Shown here: piece by piece, positions 22,276 through 34,700 of the stretch
Position numbering within the stretch: the first letter of the stretch is position 1
Layout: each line of letters begins with the position of its first letter
Assembly (NCBI GenBank): GCA_028554795.2
Contig: CM068832.1
Coordinates: 87,123,011 to 87,187,010, forward strand
Reading direction: 5' to 3'
DNA: 64,000 nucleotides
Source of the DNA: Sinohyriopsis cumingii
Lineage: Eukaryota; Mollusca; Bivalvia; Unionida; Unionidae
The notes under the pieces: generated by a model
What the model was told of the DNA's origin: nothing
Seen by the model: only the letters and a program-made list of their open reading frames with translations
Databases searched by the model: none
Made by a program: the position numbers and the translations under genes

Positions 22276-25200
22276 GGTGGGACAAGTTTGTCTTGTGTCC
22301 GCTAAAATGCAAAAGCCTACTGAACCAAGTCGAACAGGATACGTATTATACAACTTATTTTCGACGTTTCAGCGCCCCCCCCCCCCCTTAAATGCGTACA
22401 TTTATTATCAGCATACCTCCATACGCAAGCCTATGCATTTGGGTTACCCCCCTCCCCCCTCTATGCGTACATACTAAATGGACGGCCCCTAACCATTCAT
22501 GAGATGGTATTGATTCAAATTTATGAGTGCGATTGTGATGTACGCATTGTCCTACACAAACACGGGATGGTATTATTCAACCGTACATGTCCACAAAACT
22601 ATATATATTTATAGATATATGTATACAACCATGGTACAACAATTAGGTATCTAATTACATAATGACAGTGTAGTGGTTAGCAAATTTGAGAAATATACTT
22701 TTTTATTCAGACACCATGCCAAAAGGAAAGAACTAACTTACAGTTTACTCTAAACTAAATTAAATTTACTATTTTTGTTTCCAGCATGGTCGGAATATGT
22801 TTAAATGTTTCATATTATGAAACAATTTGCATTATGGCTAAGTATATCTTAGAAGGAAATAAGATGTTCTTACGAACTCTTATTTTGTTGGTGTATTGGT
22901 TACCTCTCAACATATGAACCATTCTTTGCCATCTCACGATTATAATCCGTATGTACTTATGTGTTGTCTCATTTGTAGTATTAATTTTTAAATGTATACT
23001 TTGCTTGTAAAATGATCCCACTTTATATAAATGTACAAACACCGCAATCGTGATGTGCTTACAGGAATACATTCTTCTGAGTTCTACTGAAGTCAATTAT
23101 TCAGTATAATTTGTAAAACGATATGGACTGATTGATAAAAGTGACTGTTTTCTTTACTTTGGTTTGTCGCAATATTTTTCTAACACAATACTAATATACA
23201 CTGGTCACACATGACGCCCCAAAGAAGCAGTTGTAGTTAATTCTTTTTTCCCTGTAGTAATGGGATTTTTACAATATATGGCAGTGGCAGATGTACGTCG
23301 ATTATCAGACAATGGTCGGCTTTTGCATTATTCACTTATTTCCCTACTGCGAGTGCGGACTGATTGACCGTTAAGCAAAATCTCAATTAATCTCTGCGAT
23401 TTATGTGTTATCATTTTGATGCAACGTACGATATTGTCCCCAGTGTTTATTTAATTCCATCATCGTTTAACAAGACTTCTTTTCTTATCCACTCTAAGTC
23501 AACTTTTGTTGACCAAAGACAATACATTTTATAAGCAAGGCAGAACGCAAAATCACATTGCCCATTCACGAGTACAATGAAAATATATAAACAAAAATAG
23601 TTAATAAAATTCCAAAGTATGTATAATATTGTAATATATTTTGGAGTATGCGCATTTGTTTACAGCTCTCCATTTTAAGGATTCATTATATACTTGCTTG
23701 AATATGGGAAGTCGGTGCTGGGATTATAGTCTTTAGACCGAAATAATTAGCCAGTTACTAGGGGCAAACGTTACGGAGTGAAGTGTAAGTGAGTTTCAAG
23801 ATGACATGGTTTACTTTTGGTGAATTCAGGTCAGAGCCGCATTAGTGTCCCTGTCACTCAGTAGTCCCTATTCAAATCTAGTTGCGTGAATTGATCGTGT
23901 GACTCCAGGTGCAGTATTTATGACTGGAGATTGGTAAATTATACAATGGAATCAACAGGAAAGGACTGTTCCGCCGTCGGCAGGCGCCATTTATTGTTGC
24001 TATGGTGGTAAATATATTACAAAGTTACAGGCGTAATTAAGCAAAAAAATCATGATTTAAATGGCCTAAGGTGGCGTAGTAAAAACGGTTCCCTGTATTA
24101 GGTTGTTGAGTTGTATAGTTTCACGGCGTGAAATACTGGTGGTAAGTTACGGAAAGTTAACGAAGAGAAGCTTTGCAGTTGTGACCTTGACATTCAATTG
24201 GGAAATTGGGATTTGTGGTCATGTATTAATTAGAGTAACATTATTGATAGAATGGACGCGTTGGACTTTCCAGTTTGCAGAAGTAGTTGTACAGGATTCC
24301 TTTGAATCAGGGGAAACTTATGACTCGTAGCGGGATTCGCGCAAGGGCTTGACATCGCTCGGTCAAGAAACCCCTTTGGTTGATACAATATTTCTTGCGT
24401 GAGCATAATGCAAATATGTATACTGGCTTGCACTGTTTTCAGCTATGATGTACGATGTTGAGATCTCAGTCGGTCAGAATATTCTTTAACAATGGTATCT
24501 TTTATCCTAACACGTCTTTCAATACGGTTCCATTTCAATAGGGTACCATTTACCCCTTGCAATAAAGTATATCAGTTGGAGGTTGAGGATGAACTAATCG
24601 ATATTGAATTTCTCTAAGTACTGTTTGGTCAATGTTCGGATCTCATTATCTTGTTATTGCAAAAAATATATATTGGTTATAATCAATTACACCTTTAGTT
24701 TTATGATTATTTAGACATTCTATTTAAATCCAGCATGGTATTAGTTAATATTTCGACGATATTATTATATGTGACCAGTACATTTGAACAGGTATGATTA
24801 TAAACAGTAAATATAGGCATTTAAACTGTAGGATAAAAAATTCTACTGAAAAATGTTTCATCAGCATAAAAAAATAAGGATTGTCAAATCCGAGACTAGA
24901 CAACATTTTATAGTACCTATATTTGCTCTTTTCAGGCCAAGTTCTCACATAATGGCTTGTTTTAGTAGATGTTTGCATTCACTTGCTTGTTTTTGTGTGG
25001 GGTTTTTTGTGCTCCCACACAAAATGCGCATGCGCGGAATTTAATTTCCGTTGCCATGACGAATAAAAGTTACCGGCCATGCACCAACATTTTTCTTTTT
25101 GCATCAGATTTGCATAACATGATTAAAAGTAGTTATACTTGAACAAAAAGAACCAAAAAAAAAACTATCAAGTGTACAGAAAAAAATAATTTAATTTCTC

Positions 25201-25309
25201 GAAATAAAAGTATACATCACTGTTACTTAGCTACGATTTTCCACCTATAGAGGACGCCAGCAGGAAATGACGTACATTTATCCCCACAAGACGAAGTACT
25301 GGGGTGGGT
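22276..25309. other. No gene; homopolymer C runs and a possible promoter
   Basis: A C14 run lies at about 22,375-22,388, and CTATGCGTACAT-like phrases recur nearby (22,392 and 22,462). No coding exon could be supported. The only candidate regulatory cluster is at 25,022-25,070. Confidence 0.45.
25022..25070. promoter_or_regulatory. Possible NRF1/ETS/CRE-half promoter cluster
   Basis: TGCGCATGCGC, a perfect NRF1-type palindrome, is followed within 30 bp by ATTTCCG (ETS-like) and CCATGACG (CRE half with an RFX-like GTTGCCATG). Such sites cluster in animal housekeeping promoters. No gene start could be tied to it. Confidence 0.3.
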
Positions 25310-27145
25310 GGGGGGTGAGGGGCACCAGACAGATCCCCCCCACTTTTCCAGAAAATTATGGTGTTTTATGTGTATTTATTCCCCCCCCCCATGTGTTGTA
25401 TGTTTTATATTATGCAAAAGAATTTAGGTAAAAAACATTTAATTCTAATTTTTAACGGGGTATTTTTTTTTAAACTTAGTTTTATCTATAGGGTTGTTTT
25501 TCCGAGTAGGTTTCCATCTTTCCATCACCTGACTTGAAATCCCTTCCCTATACTCTTGGTTGACCTTGGCTAGGGGTCGCCTATATCCCGTGTGTGCTAT
25601 ATGTATATATGCTATAGTTTGTGTATGCTATATTTTGCTTCCATGTTGGGATATCCTATATTTTTTTTTCCCCAAATCTCCCCAGTAATCTTAGGACCTT
25701 ATAATCGGATCAAGAAAAGGTTTATTTTTATTTATTTAATATATTTTGGAATTTTGGCGAAGTAACGGTGTATTATAATTTAATTAAGAAAAAAAAACCT
25801 TAATGTGTTCTGTGTACAAATATATTGTGTCATTATTCACATATTGAATTTGTAAATTGAAATCCGCTGTACTCGAGTTGGAGTCCATACACTTTTTTAT
25901 TTGCTTGTATTTCTCCCACCTAGAGTTAGGCCGTCTCAAATTATTCATTGGATTTCTGCCAAAATCTCTAAAAATGGTTGTTCTTCCCCCCCCCCACACA
26001 CACACACACAGTGGGGATTTACCGTGCAGTGCGAGAGTTGCACATTTAGAGCGAATAGAATTAGAAGAGAGACTTATTAGATCCTTTGTTTTCGTGTTTG
26101 TATGTAAAGTTTCCTATATGGGGTGTTTTCCCCGACTCTTTCATAGCCCATGACGTCATTATCTCGTACTTTTCCCATATAGTTTCTCTGTCCCGATAAT
26201 TAAGATTTGTGATAGGTTGCGTAATATAATTAAAGTCTATTTAATTATTTAATTTTAATTTTAATGGATAATAAAAAGAAACTGAAGCTTTTTAGGAAAA
26301 TTTATAAGAAATTAAAAGGGTGGCGGCTACAGCAGATTCCAATCCGGGGTGGGGGTATGGGGGCAAGGGTTCACTTTGTGGTGGTCCCCTTTAAGGGGAG
26401 ACTATCCATTGCCCCATCTCCCTCCCCTTCTTTTCACCCTTTGCAGCCCCGTCCCTCCCATTCACAAATCTTCCTAGAAGGTCTTTTTTCTAATTAATTT
26501 GAAAGGATTACAAAAAAATTGGCCTATTCATTTTTTTATGTTTATGACTTGGTCACATGCCATCATGGTTTTAGTTATGTAATCTGTTATTTTTCCTATT
26601 AAATTTTTGTTAAAGTTGCCGTCTTGATATAAAATTTGGTTTCTTCTGTATTCTTATTTCTTGGATATCTCCATAATAATTGTATCCTGTCTTGTTTCCT
26701 AAACTCGCACTGTGCTATCGCATGATATTTTGTGGAGTTCGCACATTTGCACATGAGATATTTTACATGTATGCGTATCATTCTCCTTCGGAGTGCCACT
26801 TTACCAGTCAGCCATATGTCGTGTAGATATTTGAATATCAAGCTTTGTATTTTTGGAGAGCCGATGTTGGTACAGTACCTCCAAGGTCTGTCCCAATTAA
26901 CCGAGATATTTCCTCCTCTACTTTATTTTTAATTTTAGAGGTTAAGTTTTCCCTTATCCAATTATATGTTTCCTTAGTTTCAATTCCCCAAAGTTCCTCA
27001 TTTTCCCTATATTTACATAAAAGTTCCTTTATACTTCTAAAGGTCCTTGGTTTTTCTAGTCTTTTTACCAGTTTATTATTTTTGTAGATGTCACTTATGT
27101 TTTTCATGCTAAAACCAAACCCGTAAATGTATAAAGCTTCCTAAG
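25310..27145 (-). mobile_element. 5'-truncated LINE (same family as 38-42.8 kb)
   Basis: Minus-strand frames at 26,838-27,107 (IYKNNKLVKRLEKPRTF) and 26,599-26,841 (HDIWLTGKVALRRRM) align in order with the C-terminal part of the LINE ORF2 at 40,860-41,350 (IYKNNKLI and HNTWLTDEEAIKRRM). The 3' untranslated region continues to about 25,310. It shares CATA-rich and C-tract blocks with 42,430-42,780, including CATGTGTTGTATGTTTTA. The coding part is broken, and the catalytic domains are absent through 5' truncation. Confidence 0.85.
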
Positions 27146-27184
27146 GGGTTTTGGGTTGGATATTTACTTCTTTTACATTATAAA

Positions 27185-27825
27185 TGAAATACTAGAGAGG
27201 AGGCCTAACTCGAATTGGGAGAAACACAAATAATTAAAGAAAGTGCAGACCCTGACTCGAATACAACCTGCCTCATTTTGAAAATAGACTTTAATGTGAG
27301 AAACGCCACACCATAGTCACTCACATAAAACAATAGGTTTTATTTTAATTTCAACTGGTAGTATACCGTTCATCTCGCCGGAATTCTAAATTGAAATTAA
27401 TTCAAAAGCAACTAAATTTATACCAGGACAAACAAATAAATTTGAAAAGTCCATAGAAAAATATATATTAAGACAACAGGGACAAATTTGACATAGTATT
27501 GCTGTCCCTATACACAGACTATGTAGCATACACACACCATAGCATTGATACACATAGCATACACGGAACATAGGAAATCCTTGGCAAAGATCACTAAAAA
27601 TCAAGGATATGAAATCTGAAAATGGGAATAAGACCCATGTTTCAGACTACTACCCTTTAGAAAACACTGGGACTAATTATAAACTAAACGTTTGATCAAA
27701 ATTCCTTTTTTAAAACTTTAAACAAGCACACACATCTTGGGGTATACAAGAGTACATGAAAACACTTTATTTTTTGTGGTGGGGGGTGCATCTGTCTGGT
27801 GCGTCCCCCCCAAAAAAAAATAAAT
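27185..27825 (+). mobile_element. LINE 3'-UTR fragment, plus strand
   Basis: It shares GCCTAACTCGA, GGGAGAAACACA, ATAGCATACACACAC and the GGGGGGTGCAT/GGTGCGTCCCCCCC terminal block with the 3' regions at 42,150-42,780 and, inverted, 25,310-25,700. It is a severely 5'-truncated copy. It lies head to head with the minus-strand copy ending at about 27,145. Confidence 0.8.
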
Positions 27826-30334
27826 AAATAAATAATAATACTTTTGTAACCCATACTAGCGAAAGATTATCATTTGCAGTCACATTGTATGTTCTTTAAA
27901 ATAATGATTTTTTTTTTTATTTGCGAGATATCGTCGTATAGTTAACCTGGATACAATATAATCTTGGTCCTTTTGCACCTTGTGACTTATCATGCGTGAA
28001 TGGCAGGCGCCTTCAAGCAATCTGGTGATATTTTCGTTTCTTTTGCGATATTTTTTTTTATTTGACATTAGCGATACACACACAGTAAGGATGCATACGC
28101 ATGCCGGCATCCGCTACATTTACGGAGTTCGTTGATATATTTTGTTCTCTAAATTTCGCATGATGAAAAAAGAAGGAATACATTATAACAATGCAAGGTT
28201 AGTTTCTTTTATTTTATTTTCAATCAAGTGTTTGTTTATTGTACCGTGCCGGGGTGGGGTGGGGGGTGGGGGCACAAATTCAACACAAAATTAGTTCCTT
28301 TCTTATCTGCATGGAATAATGGAGCAAATATGATTGACGATATTGACTAGTAATAACAAGCTTTCAATTTACACACACGAAGACAACTTGAAAAATAGAA
28401 ACAAACAATAAAATTAACTGGTAACTTCGCACTTGTTCAAGGTTTTGTAGTTACAATGGGGGGGATTTTCTTTGCTATTCTTTGGTTAGGCATGACTATT
28501 TCGCAGAAATACAAACAAATCTTTTGAGATGAGCATAAAAGACAATCTCTTTTCCTCCATACATTTACGATGCTCTCAAAGGACCCACATATTTAGGTAA
28601 AATTATGACCGTTACCAGGCGTTACTGAGTTGAAAAGATGCCGAGTAAACTTACGAATTACGCCACGTACAATGTATAAACAACACTTGGCAACTTTTAA
28701 TGATAAAAGTTGGTGTTTTTATTTATTTACTTTTTTATTTAGTTATCAGAACTCTTTCAGAATAACAATGTAATTGCCGATTATACAGCTCGCCTCTAAG
28801 AAGATTTTCGTAGTTTCCAACTGCCATGCATAAAATAAGTTTATGCCAAAGTGATCGTGACCTGCATAATGTTGGCCATTGTCACAGGGCATAACATTCA
28901 TAAAACAATAAAGAGCATTCCTTTTTGTTCTATCAAAGCAGCGGAACCATAATGAGTTGATAAAACACAAGGATATTTGTTGTTGTTTTGCAAACCATTG
29001 CTAATAAAATCAGCTTCAGAAACTATTATTATTGTCCGCCCTAGAGGAAAGATTTTACAAGGTGGAAATCACTGACTGTCAGTATCCCTGGAATGACAAC
29101 CAGTATGACAACTCTAACTAGTTTGTGCATCAGTAAATAATCTTGAGTAGCCACTGCACCTGAAATGCATGCAGTCCATTCATCGAATACCTCCTATTCA
29201 TTTATTGTATAATACACATTTTACTTACTAAGAATACCCTATCACAGTATAAATGTTTAGTCATAAATCGGGAAAGTTTACAACTGGATATGCATATTTA
29301 TTTCTATTTTAACCGTACTGTCATAAAAGTACTTCTGTGGAGGCTAGTGTGTATATGTCATGATGAAAGGTTATGTCATCAATAGTTTTCTTTCTTTGCT
29401 CTTTACAAAAAATCAAAATAATAAGACTTTCGTTCATCTTTTGTTAGATTTCATATTTTCTTGAGAAATTTTTTTAAAATGTATCTGGAAAGTAAACATA
29501 AAAAAATACGATAATTTAAAAAATGAAATTTGGGTCTCCATCTAAAGAATTTATATATTCTTAGTTACTACTCAGTAATTTTTAATTATTCATAAATGAT
29601 TGTAAGAGAAATTAGTTTTACAATGTAAAAGTGCGAGTTTGCTCCGTTTACAGAAGGGTTTACTTGCTTTTCTCTTTGTATAATTCTCCCAGCTTTAAAC
29701 TGCAGAGACAGAATATTACATAAGACAACGAATTTCAGTCTTAACCTAAAGCTCGATGCTGAAGAAGAGGTCACTAAATTACCGTTTCCATAGTTACACA
29801 CTGATCAGATAGAGCAGTCTCCCGCAGGTATCATTCCCTATAGATGAATTAGAGGCCAAGTAAACTGCCTTCATTTCATGAGCTATACTAGTGTAGTATA
29901 GATGAAATAAGTTTTAAATTGCAAAAGTTGTCTCTTTTGTAACAAAGTTGTCTCTTTTGTAACAAAGTTGTCTCTTTTGTATGACCAAAGTGCAAATCAA
30001 TAAAGGAATATGATGACATGTAAAATTACATGAACAACAATGAAGGATCTTTTACGAGAGTCGCAAAAGATTGAAACTATTTAATGAATTTCATAAATTT
30101 CATTTTAAATAATCTTAAATATAAGATTATGTTATGTGTATCACATGACAGAAATGATATTCAATAAAAAGCATAAAAATAGGTTACATAATTGACTTTA
30201 AATTACATTCGTCATTACACCTTCAATTCATATGTCGTCATGCCGGCATTTGCTGAGTTATTGGGTGTTATTAAACGTATCATATAGTTACGTATGATAC
30301 TGGAAAATATCATATGGGTATATTAATCTTAAGA
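27826..30334. other. No gene recognised
   Basis: Small open frames of at most 76 codons without domains. A perfect 8-bp-arm palindrome (CTATACTAGTGTAGTATAG) lies at 29,883-29,901. The tandem repeat at 29,924 is listed separately. Confidence 0.45.
29924..29980 (+). repeat. Three tandem 20-bp repeats
   Basis: The unit AACAAAGTTGTCTCTTTTGT is present as one partial (17 bp) and two full identical copies. Confidence 0.95.
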
Positions 30335-30520
30335 GGAGCCACATTGGCTCAGTGGTTAGCGTCTCAGACCTGCGACCGAAAGGATGCAGGTTCAACCCCT
30401 GCCATCGGATCAAATCCTCGACCTTATTGGAAAATAATGAGATAACAAGTACATTCTACAAAGACATGGAACCTATTACTTCCACTGAAACGTACGAAAT
30501 GATCATCTAAATTTGCAAAA
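30335..30520 (+). mobile_element. tRNA-derived SINE (family 2, copy 1)
   Basis: The A box TGGCTCAGTGGTTAGCG and B box GGTTCAACCCC (about 30,350 and 30,390) give a tRNA-like head of about 80 bp. A short body follows. The head is similar to that at 49,719. It is not a functional tRNA, because the acceptor arms do not pair. Confidence 0.75.
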
Positions 30521-30559
30521 AGTGATCAGGAGAAGTGCGATCTGTTGAACTCGCAAGTT

Positions 30560-31372
30560 TGATATGTTACACGTTTAAAAAATTATGATAAACAGTTGCC
30601 GCATTTTGAAGTTAGAAATCAAACTTTTATTTCTGCGATCATTATATATAAACAAGAAATTATTGATGTAATAACTAGTCTTGACCTAAACAAAACCGCT
30701 GGAACCAATCCAATAAGTAATAAACTTGTACAAGTATAGTTGAAGAAATGTATGTTCCATTGCAAATACTTTTAAATAAATCACTCCCAGCCAGCGTGTT
30801 CCTAACATAGTGCAAGCTAGCGTATGACATACCGATGTATAAGAAAGGAGATAAAACACTACCGTCTAAATACAGACTAATTGTTGACTTCGGCTAAATT
30901 ATATACACTATTCATAAGTCCAACCTTAGAATATACTTCTGGAGTCTGAGATAATTGCTCTATTGAAGATTCGGAAAGATCAGAATAAAGGGGGGAAAAT
31001 CAGATGGAAGATGCACGGATCGTTCCAGATCTATACCCATTAATTCTTCTAGATAGTCTCTTTATGCGGAAACTGTTTGGTTTGCACAACGAAGGAAAAG
31101 GAAGAGATTATGCATTATGTATTCGATTATAAATACTCAAGTACCTAACTATTTAAGCGAACTTCTTCCACAAAGGAGATATGAGGCATCTAATTATCGT
31201 CTACGTTACTCTCAAAGTATCACACCAATCTCTACCAAACTTTATATTTTCACACGACCTTTTACCATATACGATTCGTCTTTAGAACTCTCTCCCTGAT
31301 GCTATCCGAAATCCTCCAAATCTTTCTATTTTTAAGAAACGTTTCTCTAATTTAACTAACGGGTCATCACAC
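30560..31372 (+). pseudogene. Jockey/CR1-type LINE reverse transcriptase remnant
   Basis: A plus-strand frame near 30,660-30,890 reads VITSLDLNKTAGTNPISNKLV and later IPMYKKGDKTLPSKYR. These are the conserved RT N-terminal blocks of APE-type LINEs. A second frame (31,117-31,299) reads NTQVPNYLSELLPQRRYEASNY-type sequence from the C-terminal region, ending in FKKRFSNLTNGSS. Stops and shifts occur throughout, and the FDxxKAFD and YADD motifs are not readable. Confidence 0.75.
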
Positions 31373-31394
31373 AAGCAGAAAGACATCTTATTGT

Positions 31395-31728
31395 AGCTGG
31401 GTAGTCACGTCACTTTTCAATGATAAATCTAGACTTAACCAAGAAGTGTGTTGAAAGGTAGAGCGAAAGAGCTGGGATCTTTGGCATTAGGTAAGGGGCA
31501 ATAGACAAAGTGCTCAACTTCTTCATTATCATAAGCACATGCACACGTGAAAGAGTTAACTAAATTCACCATGTAAAGGTCGGAATTCAGGAGACTACCT
31601 GCTTATCTAAGTTTAGTATGTAGGATATTAAGATGACATTTGTCAGTAGCATAATTTTAGCGTGATGACCCGTTAGTTGAATTAGAAAAACGTTTCTTAA
31701 AAACAGAAAGATTTGGAGGATGAGAAAC
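31395..31728 (-). pseudogene. Inverted C-terminal fragment of the same LINE family
   Basis: The minus strand starts with the same ~60 bp that ends the plus-strand piece (AAGATTTGGAGG.../ACGGGTCATCAC) and continues beyond it. It includes CACAYDNEEVEHFVYCPLPN, a zinc-ribbon-like end typical of LINE ORF2. The two pieces therefore face each other tail to tail. Confidence 0.7.
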
Positions 31729-31734
31729 CTATAA

Positions 31735-34700
31735 ATTGATATCAAATGTGTTAACATCGGTGGTTCTTTACAATTGGCATGACTTATTTGATTATATACA
31801 AACCATCAAAAAACGGCAAGGGTAGAAGCGGGTGGCAAAGATATGAAGATCGGTAAGTCTCAAGCAATACCGAGACAAAAAAGGCAACTTTCAAGGTAGC
31901 ATTTTCACACATTTATATTGACACGGGTCGTTTTAGACTAATGAGAAACCAATAAATGGATATCAAATATGTCCAAATCTTTGGGGTTTTTTTACGATTA
32001 ACATGACATATTTAGCCTTATAGAAAACGATCATGTTGCAAGGATATAGGCGCACGGACAGAGAAATGAAGATGTACTTAAGATACATACACATAACTTT
32101 TACTGTTTTATTGCTTAAGTATATGCTTCATATCATTAGTATCAGCATCGAGATATGTGATACCATCGCAAAACATCAATGGTAGAGGCACGTAACAAGA
32201 ATATAAGATTGGTAATAGTAAAGTCGCAAAGGATAATGGGCAAAATATATTAACTTTTCTAGGTTGCATTTTCACACATTTCTGTAGGCATAGATCAATT
32301 TAGACTGATGAGAAACCTATCAAATAATACCAGATTTGTCAAAATCTTTGTGTGCTTACGATTGGTATGACTTATTCGACTCTAAGATAAACGTTCGTGT
32401 TGTAAAGATCTAGGAGCACTAACATTCAAATGATTATCATCGAACTATATGGTACCATCTCAAAGCGGCAAGGGTAGAGGCACGTAGGTAGAATATGATG
32501 ATCCGTTGATGATCCGTAATATCGCAAGCGACACCGAGTAAAAAATATCAACTTTTTTACTTGCATTTTCACACATTTATATATTTCACAGATCAATTTA
32601 GATTGATGAGAAACTTATCAATTGATATCAAATTCGTCTAAATCGCGTTTTTAAAAAAATTACTAATGTTGTAACTTATTTGCTTATATGGACAACGCAC
32701 ATTGAGAAAGACATTGAGCTGACATACAGACACATAAAGATGTACTTTATAAGATGCATACACATATTATATACTGTTGTATAGCTTTCCCTATATGCTT
32801 CAAATCTATACTATTAACATTGAAGTAGGTGGTACCGTGGCAAACGGCAATGGTTGATGGACGTATCAAGGATATGAAGATGGTTAAGTCGCAACCGATA
32901 CCGAGCCAAGAATATAAACTTTTTTATTTTGCATTTTCGCACATTTATGTTGGCACAAATCGATTTAGACTGATGAGAAAATATCAACTGATATCAGATT
33001 TGTCTAAATCCGGGTTTATTTACTATTGTTATGACTTATTCACCTATATGGAAAACGATCGTATAGGAAGAGAGGGCGAAAGGACAGACAAATGAAGACG
33101 TACTTAATAAGATACATGCACATATTATTTACTGTTGTACAGCTGTAATTACATGCTTCAAATATATAGTATTAGCAACGAAATATGTGGTACGATCGCA
33201 AAACGGCAATGGTAGATTCACGTACCAAGGATATGAAGATCGGTAATGTCGCATCCAATATTCAGTAAAAAGAACAAAACGATTGATTTTGCATTTTCAC
33301 ACATGTCTATTGGCAGATCGACTTAGTCTCATGAGAAACCTATCAATTGATATCAAACTTGTCAACATCGCTGGTTGTTTGCGATTGCTATGACTTATTC
33401 GCCTATATGGAAAACGTTCGGATAGGAAGGCACTGTGCGCACGGAGAGACAAATGAAGACTTACTTAACAAGAAACATACACACATATTATTTACTGTTG
33501 TACAGCTTTCATTATATGCTTCAAATCTATAGTATTATCATCCAAGCATGCGCTATCATCGCAAAACGGGAAGGGTGGAAGCACGTAGCAAGGACACGAA
33601 GACAGGCAAAGTCGAAATCGATATCGAATAAACATATACCAATTTTTTAGTTTGCAATTTTACACATTTCAATTGGCAAATATCGATTTAGACTGATGGA
33701 CAAAATATTAATTGATATTAAATTTTTCACCATCCGTGGTTGTTTATGATCGGCAGGACTTATTCGCCCATATGGACAATGTATCGTTCGGATCTTGGCG
33801 CACGGACAGACACATGAAGACGTACTTAATAAGATACACATAATATTTACTGTTGTATTGCTTTAATTATATGCTTCAAATCATTGGTATAAACATCGAA
33901 GTATGCGATGCCTTCGCAAAAGATCAAGGATAGAGGTACGTATCCAGTTTATGAAGATTGGTAACGTCGCAAAGGATACGGGGTAAAATATACCTACTTT
34001 TCTAGGTTGCATTTTCACACATTTCTATAGGCATAAGATCGATTTAGACTGATGAGAAACCTATCAATTAATATCAAATTTGTCAAAATCTTTGTTTGCT
34101 TACGATTGGTATGACTTATTCGCCTCTAAGGTAAACGTTCGTGTTGTAAAATGCTAGGCGCACAAAACAGACAAATGCTTATCATCGAATTATATGGTAC
34201 CATCGCAATGCGGCAAGGGTAGAGGGCACGTAGGTAGGATATGATGATAGGTAATGTCGCAAGTGACACCGAGTGAAAAATATCAACCTTTTTACTTTGC
34301 ATTTTCACACATTTATATTGGCACAGATCCATTTGGACTAAAGAGAAACCTATCAATTGATATCAAATTTGTCAACATCGGTGTTTGTTTATGATTGGTA
34401 TGACTTTTTTGCCTATATGAAAAATACTCTTTGAGGAAGGCATTGGGCTCACGGACAGACACATGAAGACTTACTTAATAAGATGGATACACGTATTATA
34501 TACTGTTGTATAGCTTTCCTTATATGCTTCAAATTTATAGTATTAGCGTTGAAGTATGTGGTACCGTGGCAAACGGCAATAGTAGAGCAAGTATCAAGGA
34601 TATAGATCGGCAAGGTCTAAATCGAAACAGTAAAAAATACCAACTTTTTTATTTTGCATTTTCACACATTTCTATGGCACAAATCGATTTAGACTGATGC

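Noticed and set aside
31312-31728. Twin-priming inversion of one LINE
   Set aside because: Twin priming would put the inverted 5' part outside the 3' part in the opposite order. Here the 3' ends face each other.
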